From Ectopseudomonas guguanensis (lineage in GTDB: Bacteria; Pseudomonadota; Gammaproteobacteria; Pseudomonadales; Pseudomonadaceae), in NCBI RefSeq assembly GCF_900104265.1, contig NZ_FNJJ01000007.1:1-61890 (forward strand): a DNA stretch of 61,890 nucleotides, read 5' to 3'. Positions 35,315 to 44,472 of this stretch are shown piece after piece. Positions within the stretch are counted from its first letter, which is position 1. Each line of letters opens with the position of its first letter. Below the pieces are notes generated by a model, which was not told the origin of the DNA, did not search any database, and saw nothing but the letters and a program-made list of their open reading frames with translations. Made by a program: the position numbers and the translations under genes.

Positions 35315-36292
35315 TCAGGGCACCAGCAGAATCTTGCCGTCGCGCTCGCCGCTGGCAGCGGCCGCCACGGCATCCTTGATGTGTTCCAGGTCGTAGGTAG
35401 CCGCGACGCGGGTCTTCAGCTTGCCGCTGGCGATCAGCTGCACCAGCTCGCCGAACACCTTCATCTGCTGCGCCGGGCTGGCCTGCTGGAACCACTTGGC
35501 CAGCCAGAAGCCGCGCAGGGTGACGTCGCGGAACACGAAGGAGGCGGGGGAAACCTGGCAGGCCTCGCCGCTCATCATGCCGTAGTTCACCAGCACACCA
35601 CCGTTGGCCAGGGTCGCGGCGATGTGATCGGTGCTGGCACCGCCCACGGCGTCGATGCCAAGACGCACTTCCGCGCCGCCGGTGGCCGCGCGCACGCGCT
35701 TGGCCAGATCCGGGCCATCCACCAGCACCAGGTCACCGCCTTCGGCCTCGACGCCGGCCACGGCCGATTCGCGGCGCACCACGTTGATGGTCTTGAAGCC
35801 GCGCAGCTTGGCCAGCTGGATCAGGTAACTGCCGACGCCCGAATTGGCGGCGTTCTGGATCACCCAGTCGCCCGGCTTGAGGTCGACGAACTCGCTGAGC
35901 AGCAGCGAGGCAGTCGGCGGGTTGACGGTGAGCATGGCCAGTTGCAGCGGGTCGGCATCCGGCAGCGCGATGAGCTTGTCCGCAGGAGCATTCAGAGCGC
36001 TGACCCAGGTGCCGCAACCCACCGGCAGCAGCACGGTCTGGCCGACCTTGAAGTTGCCGACGCCTTCGCCGAGCGCCTCGACTCTGCCCACCCCCTCGTT
36101 GCCGCCGATGGCCGGCAGCGGCGGCAGCATACCGTAGGCACCGGTGAGGGTTAGCACGTCGGACGGGTTGATCGGCGCGGCCAGCACCTTGACCCGCACC
36201 TGCCCGGCGGCGGGCTCCGGCAGTTGCAGGGGCACGGCGCTGATCACGTCCTGTGGCACCGGGCCGCGATGCTGATATTCGGCTTTGAGCAT
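35315..36292 (-). CDS. Zinc-free MDR-family reductase (quinone/enoyl reductase type)
   Basis: This 325-residue medium-chain dehydrogenase/reductase resembles the mitochondrial trans-2-enoyl-CoA reductase (ETR1/MECR) and quinone reductase branch. Motifs are AAPINPSDVLTLTGAYG, AIGGNEGVGRVEALGEGV, QNAANSGVGSYLIQLAKLRG (NADPH) and GIDAVGGAST. The Zn ligands of alcohol dehydrogenases are missing. AGGAGATC lies upstream of the ATG at 36292; the open frame extends much further upstream but only as a shadow of another gene. Substrate uncertain. Confidence 0.9.
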   Translation of the reverse strand: MLKAEYQHRGPVPQDVISAVPLQLPEPAAGQVRVKVLAAPINPSDVLTLTGAYGMLPPLPAIGGNEGVGRVEALGEGVGNFKVGQTVLLPVGCGTWVSALNAPADKLIALPDADPLQLAMLTVNPPTASLLLSEFVDLKPGDWVIQNAANSGVGSYLIQLAKLRGFKTINVVRRESAVAGVEAEGGDLVLVDGPDLAKRVRAATGGAEVRLGIDAVGGASTDHIAATLANGGVLVNYGMMSGEACQVSPASFVFRDVTLRGFWLAKWFQQASPAQQMKVFGELVQLIASGKLKTRVAATYDLEHIKDAVAAAASGERDGKILLVP

Positions 36293-36439
36293 GGTCTGAT
36301 CTCCTGAAGGCAGGCGCAAGGATAGGTGCAGCCAGTCTAGTCGCGTTGGGGCAAAGCGGAATGAATCGGCCGGCATCCACTCTGGTGATGAAGGCTGTGG
36401 GCCGTCTATGCTCTGGCTGTTGCGATAGCGGAGCAGGCG

Positions 36440-37165
36440 ATGTTCAGATGGTGGCTGGGCTTGATCTTGGCATGCCTGAGTACGGCGGCCGTGGCAGAGG
36501 TACTGCATGTCGGCTTCGGCACGCACAAGCCACCTTATGTGTACGAAGGGGAGCCGCGTGGCCTGGAGTACGAGCTGGTCGAGCGTGCCGCGCGCAACGC
36601 CGGCTTTCAGGTGACCGCCTACTACGCGCCGATGGAGCGCCTGCATCTGATGCTGCGCCGCGGCGAGATCGATGCCATCGCCACCACCCATGAGCGCAGT
36701 GGTGTGGAGGCCTTCTATTCGGACGTCTACATCCACTACCACAATGTCGCGGTGGCGCTGGCCAGGCGGGGCTATCGCATCGAACGCATCGCCGATCTCG
36801 GCAACTATGCCGTCAGCGCCTTCCAGCGTGCACGCCTGCTGCTCGGCCCGGAGTTCGAGCGCATGGCCATGAACAATCCGCGCTATCGCGAAGAGGCGCT
36901 GCAGATCAACCGCAATCGCCTGCTCTACAGCGGCCGTATCGATGTGATAGTGGGCGACAAGCGCATCATCCGTTACTTCAATCGCGAGGTTGGCGACCAG
37001 GTCGACGTGACCCAGCCGCTGGCCTGGTTCGAGATTTTCCCGCCCACGCCCTACCGCGTCGGCTTTCGCCTGGACGAGCAACGCCTGCGTTTCAATCAAG
37101 GCTTGCGCAGGCTGCACGAGTCCGGCGAATACCGGCGCATCGAACAGCGTTACCTGATGGACTGA
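36440..37165 (+). CDS. Periplasmic solute-binding protein, amino-acid ABC (PAAT) type
   Basis: The 241 residues begin with a signal peptide (MFRWWLGLILACLSTAAVAE) and a family-3 binding fold (HVGFGTHKPPYVYEGEPRGL, YYAPMERLHLMLRRGEIDAI, IDVIVGDKRIIRYF). It resembles the protein at 13498 in architecture, with the same C-terminal L--SGEYRRIEQRY pattern. Like that gene it is not beside a permease, so an orphan sensor or scavenging role is plausible. Confidence 0.82.
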   Translation: MFRWWLGLILACLSTAAVAEVLHVGFGTHKPPYVYEGEPRGLEYELVERAARNAGFQVTAYYAPMERLHLMLRRGEIDAIATTHERSGVEAFYSDVYIHYHNVAVALARRGYRIERIADLGNYAVSAFQRARLLLGPEFERMAMNNPRYREEALQINRNRLLYSGRIDVIVGDKRIIRYFNREVGDQVDVTQPLAWFEIFPPTPYRVGFRLDEQRLRFNQGLRRLHESGEYRRIEQRYLMD

Positions 37166-37248
37166 AACCTGAGGAAACTTTTCCAGGGCTGCCGCGGTTG
37201 CGAGGCTGTTGCACTATGCCGGCTTGTCTGACGACTGGAGACGCCACG

Positions 37249-38394
37249 ATGCCGCGCCTGAAACCCCTCGCAGCCCTCGGCCTGATCGCCCTGTTCGGTT
37301 ACCAGTACAGCTTCGCCGAAGACCGGCAACTGAGTTCGGAGCTGGGGCCGCTCAAGGTCCACACCGTCGCCGAAGGCCTGGTCAATCCGTGGGCCGTGGC
37401 CTTTTTGCCGGACGCTCAGGGTTATCTGGTCAGCGAGCGACCGGGGGCGTTGCGCCGGGTAAGCGCCGAGGGCGAGATTTCCGCGCCGCTGCGCGGGGTA
37501 CCGGAAGTCTTCGCCGTCGGCCAGGGCGGTTTGCTCGACGTGGTCCTGTCACCTGATTTCGCCGAGGACCGCCTGGTCTATCTGTCCTACGCCGAGGCCG
37601 GCGACGGCGCTGCCGGCACGGCGGTCGGGCGCGGCAAGCTGTCGGCCGATGCTTCGGCACTGGAGAATTTCGAGGTGATCTTCCGCCAGCAGCCGAAGCT
37701 GTCGAGCGGTACGCACTTCGGTTCGCGCCTGGTATTCGACCGTGACGGTCACCTGTTCATCGCCCTGGGCGACAACAACGATCGCCCCACCGCGCAGGAT
37801 CTCGACAAGCTGCAGGGCAAGCTGGTGCGCATCTTCCCGGATGGGCGCATTCCCGAGGACAACCCCTTCGTTTCCCGCGACGATGCGCGGGACGAGATCT
37901 GGTCCTACGGCCATCGCAACCAGCAGGGCGCCGCGCTCAACCCCTGGAGCGGCCGCCTGTGGACCCACGAGCATGGCCCGCGCGGCGGCGACGAGATCAA
38001 CATTCCCGAGGCCGGCAAGAACTACGGCTGGCCGCTGGCCACCCACGGCATCAACTACTCGATGCTGGCGATCCCCGAGGCCAAGGGCAAAACGGTCGAA
38101 GGTACCGAGGCGCCACACCATGTCTGGGAAAAATCACCGGCCATCAGCGGCATGGCCTTTTACGATGCCGAGCGCTTCCCGGCCTGGCAGCAGAACCTGT
38201 TCATCGGTGCGCTGGCCGGCCAGGCGCTCATCCGCCTGCAGCTCGACGGCGACCGGATCGTGCATGAGGAGCGTCTGCTGGAGTCGCTCAAGGCGCGGGT
38301 CCGCGACGTGCGGCAGGGGCCGGACGGCTATGTTTACGTACTGACGGATGCGCCCAAGGGGCGGTTGCTGCGCCTGGGGCTGGCGAGCGAGTAA
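37249..38394 (+). CDS. PQQ-dependent aldose sugar dehydrogenase family protein
   Basis: This 381-residue exported beta-propeller has a signal peptide ending near SFA-EDR. Motifs of soluble glucose/aldose dehydrogenases of the YliI type include LVNPWAVAFLPD, GQGGLLDVVLSPDF, GTHFGSRLVFDRDGHLFIAL, GHRNQQGAALNPWSGRLW, EHGPRGGDEIN and GKNYGWPLATHG. It would oxidise sugars in the periplasm with PQQ. The ATG at 37249 has GGAG upstream; an in-frame start 51 bp earlier is unlikely. Acceptor and substrate are not predictable. Confidence 0.92.
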   Translation: MPRLKPLAALGLIALFGYQYSFAEDRQLSSELGPLKVHTVAEGLVNPWAVAFLPDAQGYLVSERPGALRRVSAEGEISAPLRGVPEVFAVGQGGLLDVVLSPDFAEDRLVYLSYAEAGDGAAGTAVGRGKLSADASALENFEVIFRQQPKLSSGTHFGSRLVFDRDGHLFIALGDNNDRPTAQDLDKLQGKLVRIFPDGRIPEDNPFVSRDDARDEIWSYGHRNQQGAALNPWSGRLWTHEHGPRGGDEINIPEAGKNYGWPLATHGINYSMLAIPEAKGKTVEGTEAPHHVWEKSPAISGMAFYDAERFPAWQQNLFIGALAGQALIRLQLDGDRIVHEERLLESLKARVRDVRQGPDGYVYVLTDAPKGRLLRLGLASE

Positions 38395-38395
38395 A

Positions 38396-38552
38396 GGGTG
38401 CCTCTAAAAACGTAGACGAGGCAGTCAGCGCAAGGCGAAAAGCAGGCGAAAAAGCGCAGTTCACAAGTTGTAAATGAGCATTTTGATCGGACTCGCGCAC
38501 GAGCCTGTCTTTAACGCAGCGATGACAACGCAGGTAGTTTTAAGAGGTGCCC
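38396..38552. repeat. MITE-like element with imperfect terminal inverted repeats
   Basis: GGGTGCCTCTAAAAAC at 38396-38411 is mirrored by GTTTTAAGAGGTGCCC at 38537-38552 (one mismatch plus end fraying). The 157 bp between and including them contain no ORF and carry a lower-GC core. I recognise this sequence type as a repeated intergenic element in pseudomonads. No clear target-site duplication is visible. It starts 1 bp after the dehydrogenase stop. Confidence 0.75.
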
Positions 38553-38591
38553 TGAGCGGGGGGCTGGGTGCGCGACGCGCACCCGAGGCGA

Positions 38592-38783
38592 TCACTTCTT
38601 GCTGATGGTGATCTGGCGGGTGCCGCCGTAGGTCTGGCCGCTGACGCCCTTGGCGATTTGCTGGATCTCGCCACCGTTCTGCAGGAAGGCAGCGATCTGC
38701 GCCTCGATGGACTCGCGGGTTTCCACGGCAGGGGCGGGTTTGCTGACTTTGCTGGAGGAAGACTTCACGCGCAGGGTGGCCAT
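38592..38783 (-). CDS. Conserved small hypothetical protein, 63 residues
   Basis: The product starts with a basic Ser/Lys tail (MATLRVKSSSSKVSKPAPAV). A short domain with ESIEAQIAAFLQNGGEIQQI follows and ends GGTRQITISKK. The basic N-terminus and a small predicted helix suggest nucleic-acid or ribosome association, but I do not know the family. An AAGAGA stretch precedes the ATG. Confidence 0.75.
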   Translation of the reverse strand: MATLRVKSSSSKVSKPAPAVETRESIEAQIAAFLQNGGEIQQIAKGVSGQTYGGTRQITISKK

Positions 38784-39023
38784 GACCTTGATCTCTTTCG
38801 GATGGGCGGCCGGCCATTATGCCCCAAGCTGCCTCTCGTTGCTTGGTCAATTGCCCCGATGCTTGCGACAACGCCGCGCATGCGCGGCTTTTCGCAGCCA
38901 TTTATGGCTTGTTTTCCAACCACTTGCCTTATCGATCGACCGGCTGTCGATTGATCATGCAGCCAGCCCGGACACCCCTGATCTCGGGTAGAATCCCTGG
39001 CTGTTTTGGCGAGGTGGAACACG

Positions 39024-39866
39024 ATGGCCGTTATCGGGCGGATGAATTCTTTGCAGGTGGTCAAGCACACCGACTTCGGTCTGTATCTTGACGGTGGCGC
39101 GGATGGCGAAATCCTCCTGCCCAAGCGCTACATCCCCAAGGACACGCCGAGCGAGGTCGATGACTGGCTCAACGTGTTCATCTATCTCGACAGCGAAGAC
39201 AAGCTGATCGCCACCACCCTGAAACCGAAGATCCAGCTCGGCGAGTTCGCCAGCCTCAAGGTGGTGGATATCAACCGCGTCGGCCTGTTCTTCGACTGGG
39301 GCCTGCCCAAGGACCTGCTGCTGCCGCATTCCGAGGAGAAGCGCCCGCTGCAGATCGGCGACTACTGCGTGGTCTACCTCTATCTGGACAAACGCACCCG
39401 TCGCCTCACCGCCACCGCGCGCCTGGATCGCCATCTCGACCAGGTGCCGGCCAGCTATCAGGTCGGCCAGGAAGTCGATCTGCTGGTGGTCGAGCGCACC
39501 GATCTCGGCTTCAAGGCCATCATCAACGGCAAGCACTGGGGCCTGATCCACAAGAACGAACTGTTCAAGTTCATCCGCAGCGGCATGCGCGAGAAGGGCT
39601 ACATCAAGGAGTTGCGCGCCGACGGCAAGATCAGCCTGAGCCTGCAGCCCATCGGCCGTGAAGCTGCCGGCGGCCTGGCCGAACAGATTCTCCAACGCCT
39701 GCGCGCGCAGGGCGGGGTACTGGCCCTGGGCGACAAGAGCCCGCCGGAGGCGATCGCCGAACAGTTCCGCGTCAGCAAGGGCAACTTCAAGAAGGCCATC
39801 GGCGGCCTCTACAAGCAGGGCCTGATCCGCATCCACGACGATCGTATCGAGCTGCTCGACGACTGA
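39024..39866 (+). CDS. CvfB-family S1 RNA-binding protein
   Basis: This 280-residue cytosolic protein has S1-like RNA-binding repeats (residues ~1-210: LQVVKHTDFGLYLDGGADGE, LKVVDINRVGLFFDWGLPKD, LVVERTDLGFKAIINGKHWG) and a C-terminal winged helix (SPPEAIAEQFRVSKGNFKKA, then IGGLYKQGLI). CvfB proteins bind poly-U-rich RNA and influence virulence-gene expression in firmicutes; the role in Pseudomonas is less defined. GAGGTGG precedes the ATG at 39024. Confidence 0.92.
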   Translation: MAVIGRMNSLQVVKHTDFGLYLDGGADGEILLPKRYIPKDTPSEVDDWLNVFIYLDSEDKLIATTLKPKIQLGEFASLKVVDINRVGLFFDWGLPKDLLLPHSEEKRPLQIGDYCVVYLYLDKRTRRLTATARLDRHLDQVPASYQVGQEVDLLVVERTDLGFKAIINGKHWGLIHKNELFKFIRSGMREKGYIKELRADGKISLSLQPIGREAAGGLAEQILQRLRAQGGVLALGDKSPPEAIAEQFRVSKGNFKKAIGGLYKQGLIRIHDDRIELLDD

Positions 39867-39921
39867 GGCGACAGTGACTTGAGCGCCGGCGCGGCAACTC
39901 GCATAATGCCGGCGTTTTCCC

Positions 39922-39997
39922 GCCGGTGTAGCTCAGTCGGTAGAGCAGCGCACTCGTAACGCGAAGGTCGCAGGTTCGATTCCTGTCTCCGGCACCA
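39922..39997 (+). tRNA. tRNA-Thr (CGT)
   Basis: A 76-nt cloverleaf runs from GCCGGTGTAGCTCAGT to the encoded CCA. The 7-bp acceptor arm GCCGGTG pairs with the 3' side CTCCGGC with one mismatch-like wobble, the D arm is GCTC/GAGC, the anticodon loop is CTCGTAA (anticodon CGT) and the T arm contains GGTTCGATTCC. It decodes ACG. Confidence 0.95.
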
Positions 39998-40005
39998 TGA
40001 ACATC

Positions 40006-40031
40006 AAAGGGTTAGCTTCGGCTAGCCCTTT
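40006..40031 (+). terminator. Rho-independent terminator after tRNA-Thr
   Basis: AAAGGGTTAGC and GCTAGCCCTTT form a perfect 11-bp stem around a stable TTCG tetraloop, 8 nt after the tRNA CCA. Confidence 0.88.
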
Positions 40032-40132
40032 GTCGTATGGGGCCCTCAGATGTTGCAACATTCCCACTCCGTGCTGTCGAAGCTAATGTGCATCCTGGCT
40101 TGGCTGCAGGCCGAGCCTTCTGGGAGTTGCCT

Positions 40133-40459
40133 ATGTTGATCCGTTCGATCCTGATGATGCTGGCTGTATCCGTCGCCGCTGCCGCGTTTGCCGATCAGCC
40201 GCAGACCATTCGCGTCATTCCCAAAACTTACGTCAGCCCCGGCGCCAGCGGCAGCGTTTCCGGCTCTTCGAGCTACGAGCAGCATAACCTCTATGGCGGT
40301 CAGCGCCTGCCGCAGGGCAGCGTGCGCCAGGAGAGCCGCTACGGCAGCCAGTCCAGCGAGACGCGCGGCGGCATTCGGCAGAGCATCGAGTATCCGGGCG
40401 GGCTGATCATCGAACGTCAGCCGGGTAGCGGCAGTTACCAGCAGCAGCGCAGCCGCTGA
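40133..40459 (+). CDS. Exported hypothetical protein, Ser/Gly/Gln-rich
   Basis: The 108 residues have a signal peptide (MLIRSILMMLAVSVAAAAFA) and a low-complexity mature part with YVSPGASGSVSGSSSYEQHN and RQESRYGSQSSETRGGIRQS. No fold is recognisable. GGGAG lies 8 bp before the ATG. It is likely a small periplasmic or surface protein. Confidence 0.7.
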   Translation: MLIRSILMMLAVSVAAAAFADQPQTIRVIPKTYVSPGASGSVSGSSSYEQHNLYGGQRLPQGSVRQESRYGSQSSETRGGIRQSIEYPGGLIIERQPGSGSYQQQRSR

Positions 40460-40463
40460 GCAC

Positions 40464-41510
40464 TCAGTGACGGGCGGCTGAGGTGGCAGGGCTGCCCTGT
40501 TCGTCGGCGATCACCGCACGGTTGCGTCCCTCGCTCTTGGCGCGATACAGGCTCTCGTCGGCGCGCTGTAGCCAGCTTTCCCAATGCTCGCCGCTATGCA
40601 GCACGGCGCCTCCGATGGAGACGGTGACCGCACCGCCCGGGCTGTGCAGTTCCTTGCCGACCCTGCTCAGCAGGTTCTGCGCAGCGGCGCGCAGGCCTTG
40701 TGCCTCGGTGTTGGGCAGCAACAGCAGAAATTCCTCACCGCCGAAGCGGAACAGGCGGTCTTCCTTGCGGCAGCAGCGCCTGATCAGCTCGACGAAAGCC
40801 ACCAGTACCTGATCGCCGACGTGATGACCGAAGCGGTCGTTGATCTGTTTGAAATGGTCCAGATCCATCACCAGCAGGCCGTAGCTGTCGCTGTGGCGGC
40901 GATGGCTGGCCATGGCTATCTTCAGTTCCTCGTTCATCGCCCGGCGGTTGCGTGCGCCGGTGAGCGGGTCGTGGGTCGCCAGCAACTGCAGCTGGTCGCG
41001 CTGGGTACGGGTGCGGAAGGCGAAGATGAAGCTGAGCACGCTGGCCATCATGCAGGTGACCAGAAAGGAGACCATCTGATAATCGCTCTCGAACACGCTG
41101 CCCGGCACCAGCAGGGCATGGCTGACCAGGCTGACCAGCACCAGTGCGGTGGCCAGCAGGGCCTTGCCGGGCGTGACCATGAAGAAGTTGAAGAGGATCA
41201 GCGGATAGATCCAGAACAGGCCGTTGACCCCCAGGTTGATGGCGATCAGCGTGGCCCCGACCGAGAACACCGCGGCCAGGTAGATGCCGGGTTTGACCGT
41301 GTCGCGCGTGACCCAGGCGTAGAGCACGGCGAACAGCGTGGACAGCACGATGATGGTGTCGGCGATGCCGACCAGATAGTTGCCGTGCAGCAGGCGATAG
41401 ACGGCATAGGGCGAGATGCTGACGATGCCGAAAAAACCCATCAGGGTGATGATCGACAGCTGAAAGTCGTTGCGCAGGCGCTTGAGCAGGCGAGCGGTCT
41501 GGGTAGCCAT
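40464..41510 (-). CDS. Membrane-bound diguanylate cyclase (GGDEF)
   Basis: This 348-residue protein has about six hydrophobic segments in residues 15-170 (MASE-like sensor) and a C-terminal GGDEF domain starting ATHDPLTGARNRRAMNEEL. The active-site loop is GGEEF (FRFGGEEFLLLLP), so c-di-GMP synthesis is expected. No RxxD inhibitory site is evident upstream of GGEEF. MATQ at 41510 is chosen; an ATG 15 bp upstream is equally possible. Confidence 0.9.
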   Translation of the reverse strand: MATQTARLLKRLRNDFQLSIITLMGFFGIVSISPYAVYRLLHGNYLVGIADTIIVLSTLFAVLYAWVTRDTVKPGIYLAAVFSVGATLIAINLGVNGLFWIYPLILFNFFMVTPGKALLATALVLVSLVSHALLVPGSVFESDYQMVSFLVTCMMASVLSFIFAFRTRTQRDQLQLLATHDPLTGARNRRAMNEELKIAMASHRRHSDSYGLLVMDLDHFKQINDRFGHHVGDQVLVAFVELIRRCCRKEDRLFRFGGEEFLLLLPNTEAQGLRAAAQNLLSRVGKELHSPGGAVTVSIGGAVLHSGEHWESWLQRADESLYRAKSEGRNRAVIADEQGSPATSAARH

Positions 41511-41614
41511 AGCGTTTCTTTTCATTGTTATGAGGCAAGCATGCAGAGCTTTGACCTGCAATGGCAAGGGGCATTTCCGGGCAAAATGCCAGTATTTTGC
41601 CCAGGCGATGGGGT

Positions 41615-42025
41615 TCAGTGAGCGCGCAGGGCGATCAGCGACTTGCTGCGCTGGTAGCGGGCCAGCCGTTCGGCAAGCGTCTGCGGCAGACCGGGGCAGT
41701 CCGCGAAGCCCATGCGCCGATACAACGGACCGAGATCGGGATGGCAGAACAGCCACACGGGGTCCGGGTGCACGGCCAGGCTGCCCTGCACCAGCCTGGT
41801 TGCCAGGCCCTGGCCGCGCTCGTTGGGCGCGACGAACAGGCCGGTCAGCCATTGCCCGTCCGCCAGCGGGCGCAGGCCGAGGGCGGCGATGATCTCGCTG
41901 CCGCGCTCGGCCACCCACAGTTCGTCGCCGGCCTGGCTGCGCATGGGCGAGCGGTGGCCGCGGTAGAACTTGTCGATCAGCGGTCGCAGCGGCGGAGGGA
42001 GACGGCGAATGCGGGGGGCGGTCAT
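41615..42025 (-). CDS. GNAT family N-acetyltransferase
   Basis: The 136 residues end with a GNAT acetyl-CoA-binding core. Strand 4 is WLTGLFVAPNERGQGLATRL (pyrophosphate loop ERGQGLA), followed by LFCHPDLGPLYRRMGF. A second ATG at 42055 would extend it by ten residues. The substrate is unknown. It is divergent from the PP2C phosphatase gene. Confidence 0.88.
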   Translation of the reverse strand: MTAPRIRRLPPPLRPLIDKFYRGHRSPMRSQAGDELWVAERGSEIIAALGLRPLADGQWLTGLFVAPNERGQGLATRLVQGSLAVHPDPVWLFCHPDLGPLYRRMGFADCPGLPQTLAERLARYQRSKSLIALRAH

Positions 42026-42167
42026 GGCTGTCGGGAGTCGGGACGAGTGATCCATTAAACCACCGCATTTGGTTAACGGCTGCGCATTTGCGGCCTCGCG
42101 GGCGGTGACAGCCCGGTCGCATCGCCGCATCATCAGGCAATTCGCCGTTCGCTCAAGGATTCGCCGC

Positions 42168-42956
42168 GTGTCCCAGCCTTCCCCTGTCTCCGTGGTCTTC
42201 GCCGCGCAAAGCGTGGCCGGTAGGGTCCGCACGCACAACGAGGATGCCCTGATCTGCCGTCCCGACCTGGGCCTGTGGGCCCTGGCCGATGGCATGGGCG
42301 GGCACGAGCGCGGCGAGGTGGCCAGTGCCCTGGCGCTGGATGTGCTGGTCGAGGCGTTGCTCAGCGGTGCGCAACTGGTGGCAGCGGTGCAGGCCGCACA
42401 TCAGGCGGTAGTGGCAGCGGCGCAGCCCGGCGTCGGCGAGGCTGGCATGGGCAGCACCCTGGTTGCCGCGCGCCTGGAGGGCGACGAGTTCGAGCTGGCC
42501 TGGGTCGGCGACAGCCGCGCCTACCGCATCGGCAGCGAGCATATCGAGCAGCTCAGTCACGATCACAGCTGGGTCCAGGCCATGGTCGACGCCGGCCGGA
42601 TGAGCGCCGAGGAAGCCCGCGAGCATCCGCGGCGTAACCTGATTCTGCAGTGCCTGGGTCAGGCCGGGCAGGCACCGGATGTGGGCCTGCTGCGTGTGCG
42701 GCTGGCCTCCGATGAGCTGCTGCTGCTGTGCAGCGACGGGCTGACCGGCGAGCTGGACGACGCCGCCATTCAGCGCTGCTGCGCCGAAGCGGTCACCCTG
42801 GAGGCGATGGTCGAGCAACTGGTGGGGCTGGCCAATAGCCATGGCGGCAGAGACAATATCAGCTGCATCGTCCTGGGCCTCGCCCCGGCTGCCGAACCCC
42901 GCGAAGCGCCGTCCCCCGGCCTGCTGCGCAAGTTGTTCAAATCCCTTCAATCCTGA
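42168..42956 (+). CDS. PP2C-type serine/threonine phosphatase (Stp1/PppA-like)
   Basis: This 262-residue cytosolic phosphatase carries the PPM metal motifs in order: RTHNEDA (Glu25-Asp26), LADGMGGHERGE (Asp41-Gly42), GSTLVAARL, AWVGDSRAYRI, LLLCSDGLTGELDD and GGRDNISCIV. It should dephosphorylate Ser/Thr targets, notably the kinase encoded 16 bp downstream. The start is a GTG at 42168 with AAGGA upstream; the open frame continues upstream without conservation. Confidence 0.92.
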   Translation: MSQPSPVSVVFAAQSVAGRVRTHNEDALICRPDLGLWALADGMGGHERGEVASALALDVLVEALLSGAQLVAAVQAAHQAVVAAAQPGVGEAGMGSTLVAARLEGDEFELAWVGDSRAYRIGSEHIEQLSHDHSWVQAMVDAGRMSAEEAREHPRRNLILQCLGQAGQAPDVGLLRVRLASDELLLLCSDGLTGELDDAAIQRCCAEAVTLEAMVEQLVGLANSHGGRDNISCIVLGLAPAAEPREAPSPGLLRKLFKSLQS

Positions 42957-42972
42957 GCGCCAGTCGAGCCGC

Positions 42973-44457
42973 ATGAGCCAGCCCTCCATCAGCGTACCCG
43001 GTTACAGCATTCATCATCGCCTGGGCAAAGGCGGCATGGCCGAGGTCTATCTGGCGACCGAGCAGGCGCTGCAGCGCCAGGTGGCGCTCAAGGTGCTGCT
43101 GCATCGCGAAGACGCAGCCTTCACCCAGCGTTTCATCAAGGAAGGCCATACCGTCGCCTCCCTGCAGCACCCCTCGATCATCACCATCTACCGCATCGAC
43201 CAGCTGGACGACGGTCGCCACTTTCTCGCCATGGAATACCTGGCGGGCGGCGATCTGGCCCGGTTCAAGGGCCAGCACCTGGAGCCGGCGCGCGCGCTGC
43301 GCATCGTCCGGCAGATCGCCAGTGCCCTGGCGCTGGTGCACGACAAGGGGCTGGTGCACCGCGACATCAAGCCCGGCAACATCCTGTTCCGCGACGACGG
43401 CACCGCGGTGCTGACCGATTTCGGCGTGGCCAAGCAGCTGCAGCTCGACAGCGAGCTGACCCAGTCCGGCATCGCCGTCGGCAGTCCGGCCTACAGCAGC
43501 CCCGAGCAGGCGCAGTGTCAGGCGCTGGACGCGCGCAGTGACATCTACAGCCTGGGCGTGATCCTGCTGGAGATGCTCACCGGGCATAACCCCTTCCGCG
43601 GCGCCAACTACACCCAGACCCTGATGAACCAGCTACAGCTAGAGGCGCCGCCGCTGCCGGAGCCGCTGGGCGAACTGCAGTGGCTGCTCGACCGCATGCT
43701 GGCCAAGGACCCCGACGATCGCTTCGCCGACTGCCACGTATTGCTGGCCAGCCTGGATGAGCTGCAGGACGCCGATCAGGACCAGACCCGTCTGAGCCCG
43801 GCCGTCAGCCTGCCGCCGCGCCCCGCCCGGCGACGCTGGCTGCCCTGGGCCGTACTCGGCCTGTTGCTGCTCGGCCTGGGCAGCGCTGGCGGCTACTACT
43901 GGCAGCTGCAGCAGCGCATCAGCGGCTTGCTCGCGCTGGCGGAAACGCGCCTGAGCGAGGGTCGTCTGCTCGAACCGGCGCAGGACAACGCCGACTACTA
44001 TTTCCGCCAGGCCCTGGCCCTGGACGAAGGCAATGCCCAGGCCAGCGACGGCCTGCAGCGCGTGCTGCAGGCGCGTATCCAGCAGTATCTCGACCTGGCC
44101 GAACAGCGCCTGGACGAGGGCTTGCTGGTTCTGCCCGAGGACGACAGCGCGGTGCATTACTTCCGTCAGGTGCTTGGCTGGGAGCCGGACAACCTGCTGG
44201 CCCTGGCCGGCATCAACCGGGTGGCGCAGCGTTTCATCGAACAGAGCGAGGCCGCCTATGCGCGGCGCGAATACAACCTGGCGCTGCAACAGATCAGGCA
44301 GGGCCTCGAGGCCGAGCCCGACAACGAACGGCTGCTGGCCCTCCATGACGGCCATGCCCAGCGCGTGCGCAACAGCCAGGCGGCGAACCGCCCGCGCAGC
44401 GCGCAGCCGGCCCAGCAGAACCCGATCAAGCGCTTGCTGAACAACCTATTCGACTGA
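42973..44457 (+). CDS. Transmembrane serine/threonine protein kinase with TPR-like periplasmic domain
   Basis: This 494-residue Hanks-type kinase has a glycine loop GKGGMAEV (18-25), Lys40, HRDIKPGN (129-136) and DFG at 149-151. A single membrane span lies near 290-310 (WLPWAVLGLLLLGLGSAGGY). The C-terminal part has three similar ~60-residue helical repeats: LAETRLSEGRLLEP..., LAEQRLDEGLLVLP... and SEAAYARREYNLALQQIRQG. They resemble TPR-type repeats and could sense a periplasmic partner. The gene sits between its cognate phosphatase gene and an FHA gene. Confidence 0.92.
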   Translation: MSQPSISVPGYSIHHRLGKGGMAEVYLATEQALQRQVALKVLLHREDAAFTQRFIKEGHTVASLQHPSIITIYRIDQLDDGRHFLAMEYLAGGDLARFKGQHLEPARALRIVRQIASALALVHDKGLVHRDIKPGNILFRDDGTAVLTDFGVAKQLQLDSELTQSGIAVGSPAYSSPEQAQCQALDARSDIYSLGVILLEMLTGHNPFRGANYTQTLMNQLQLEAPPLPEPLGELQWLLDRMLAKDPDDRFADCHVLLASLDELQDADQDQTRLSPAVSLPPRPARRRWLPWAVLGLLLLGLGSAGGYYWQLQQRISGLLALAETRLSEGRLLEPAQDNADYYFRQALALDEGNAQASDGLQRVLQARIQQYLDLAEQRLDEGLLVLPEDDSAVHYFRQVLGWEPDNLLALAGINRVAQRFIEQSEAAYARREYNLALQQIRQGLEAEPDNERLLALHDGHAQRVRNSQAANRPRSAQPAQQNPIKRLLNNLFD

Positions 44458-44472
44458 CCCGAGGCGACCACG

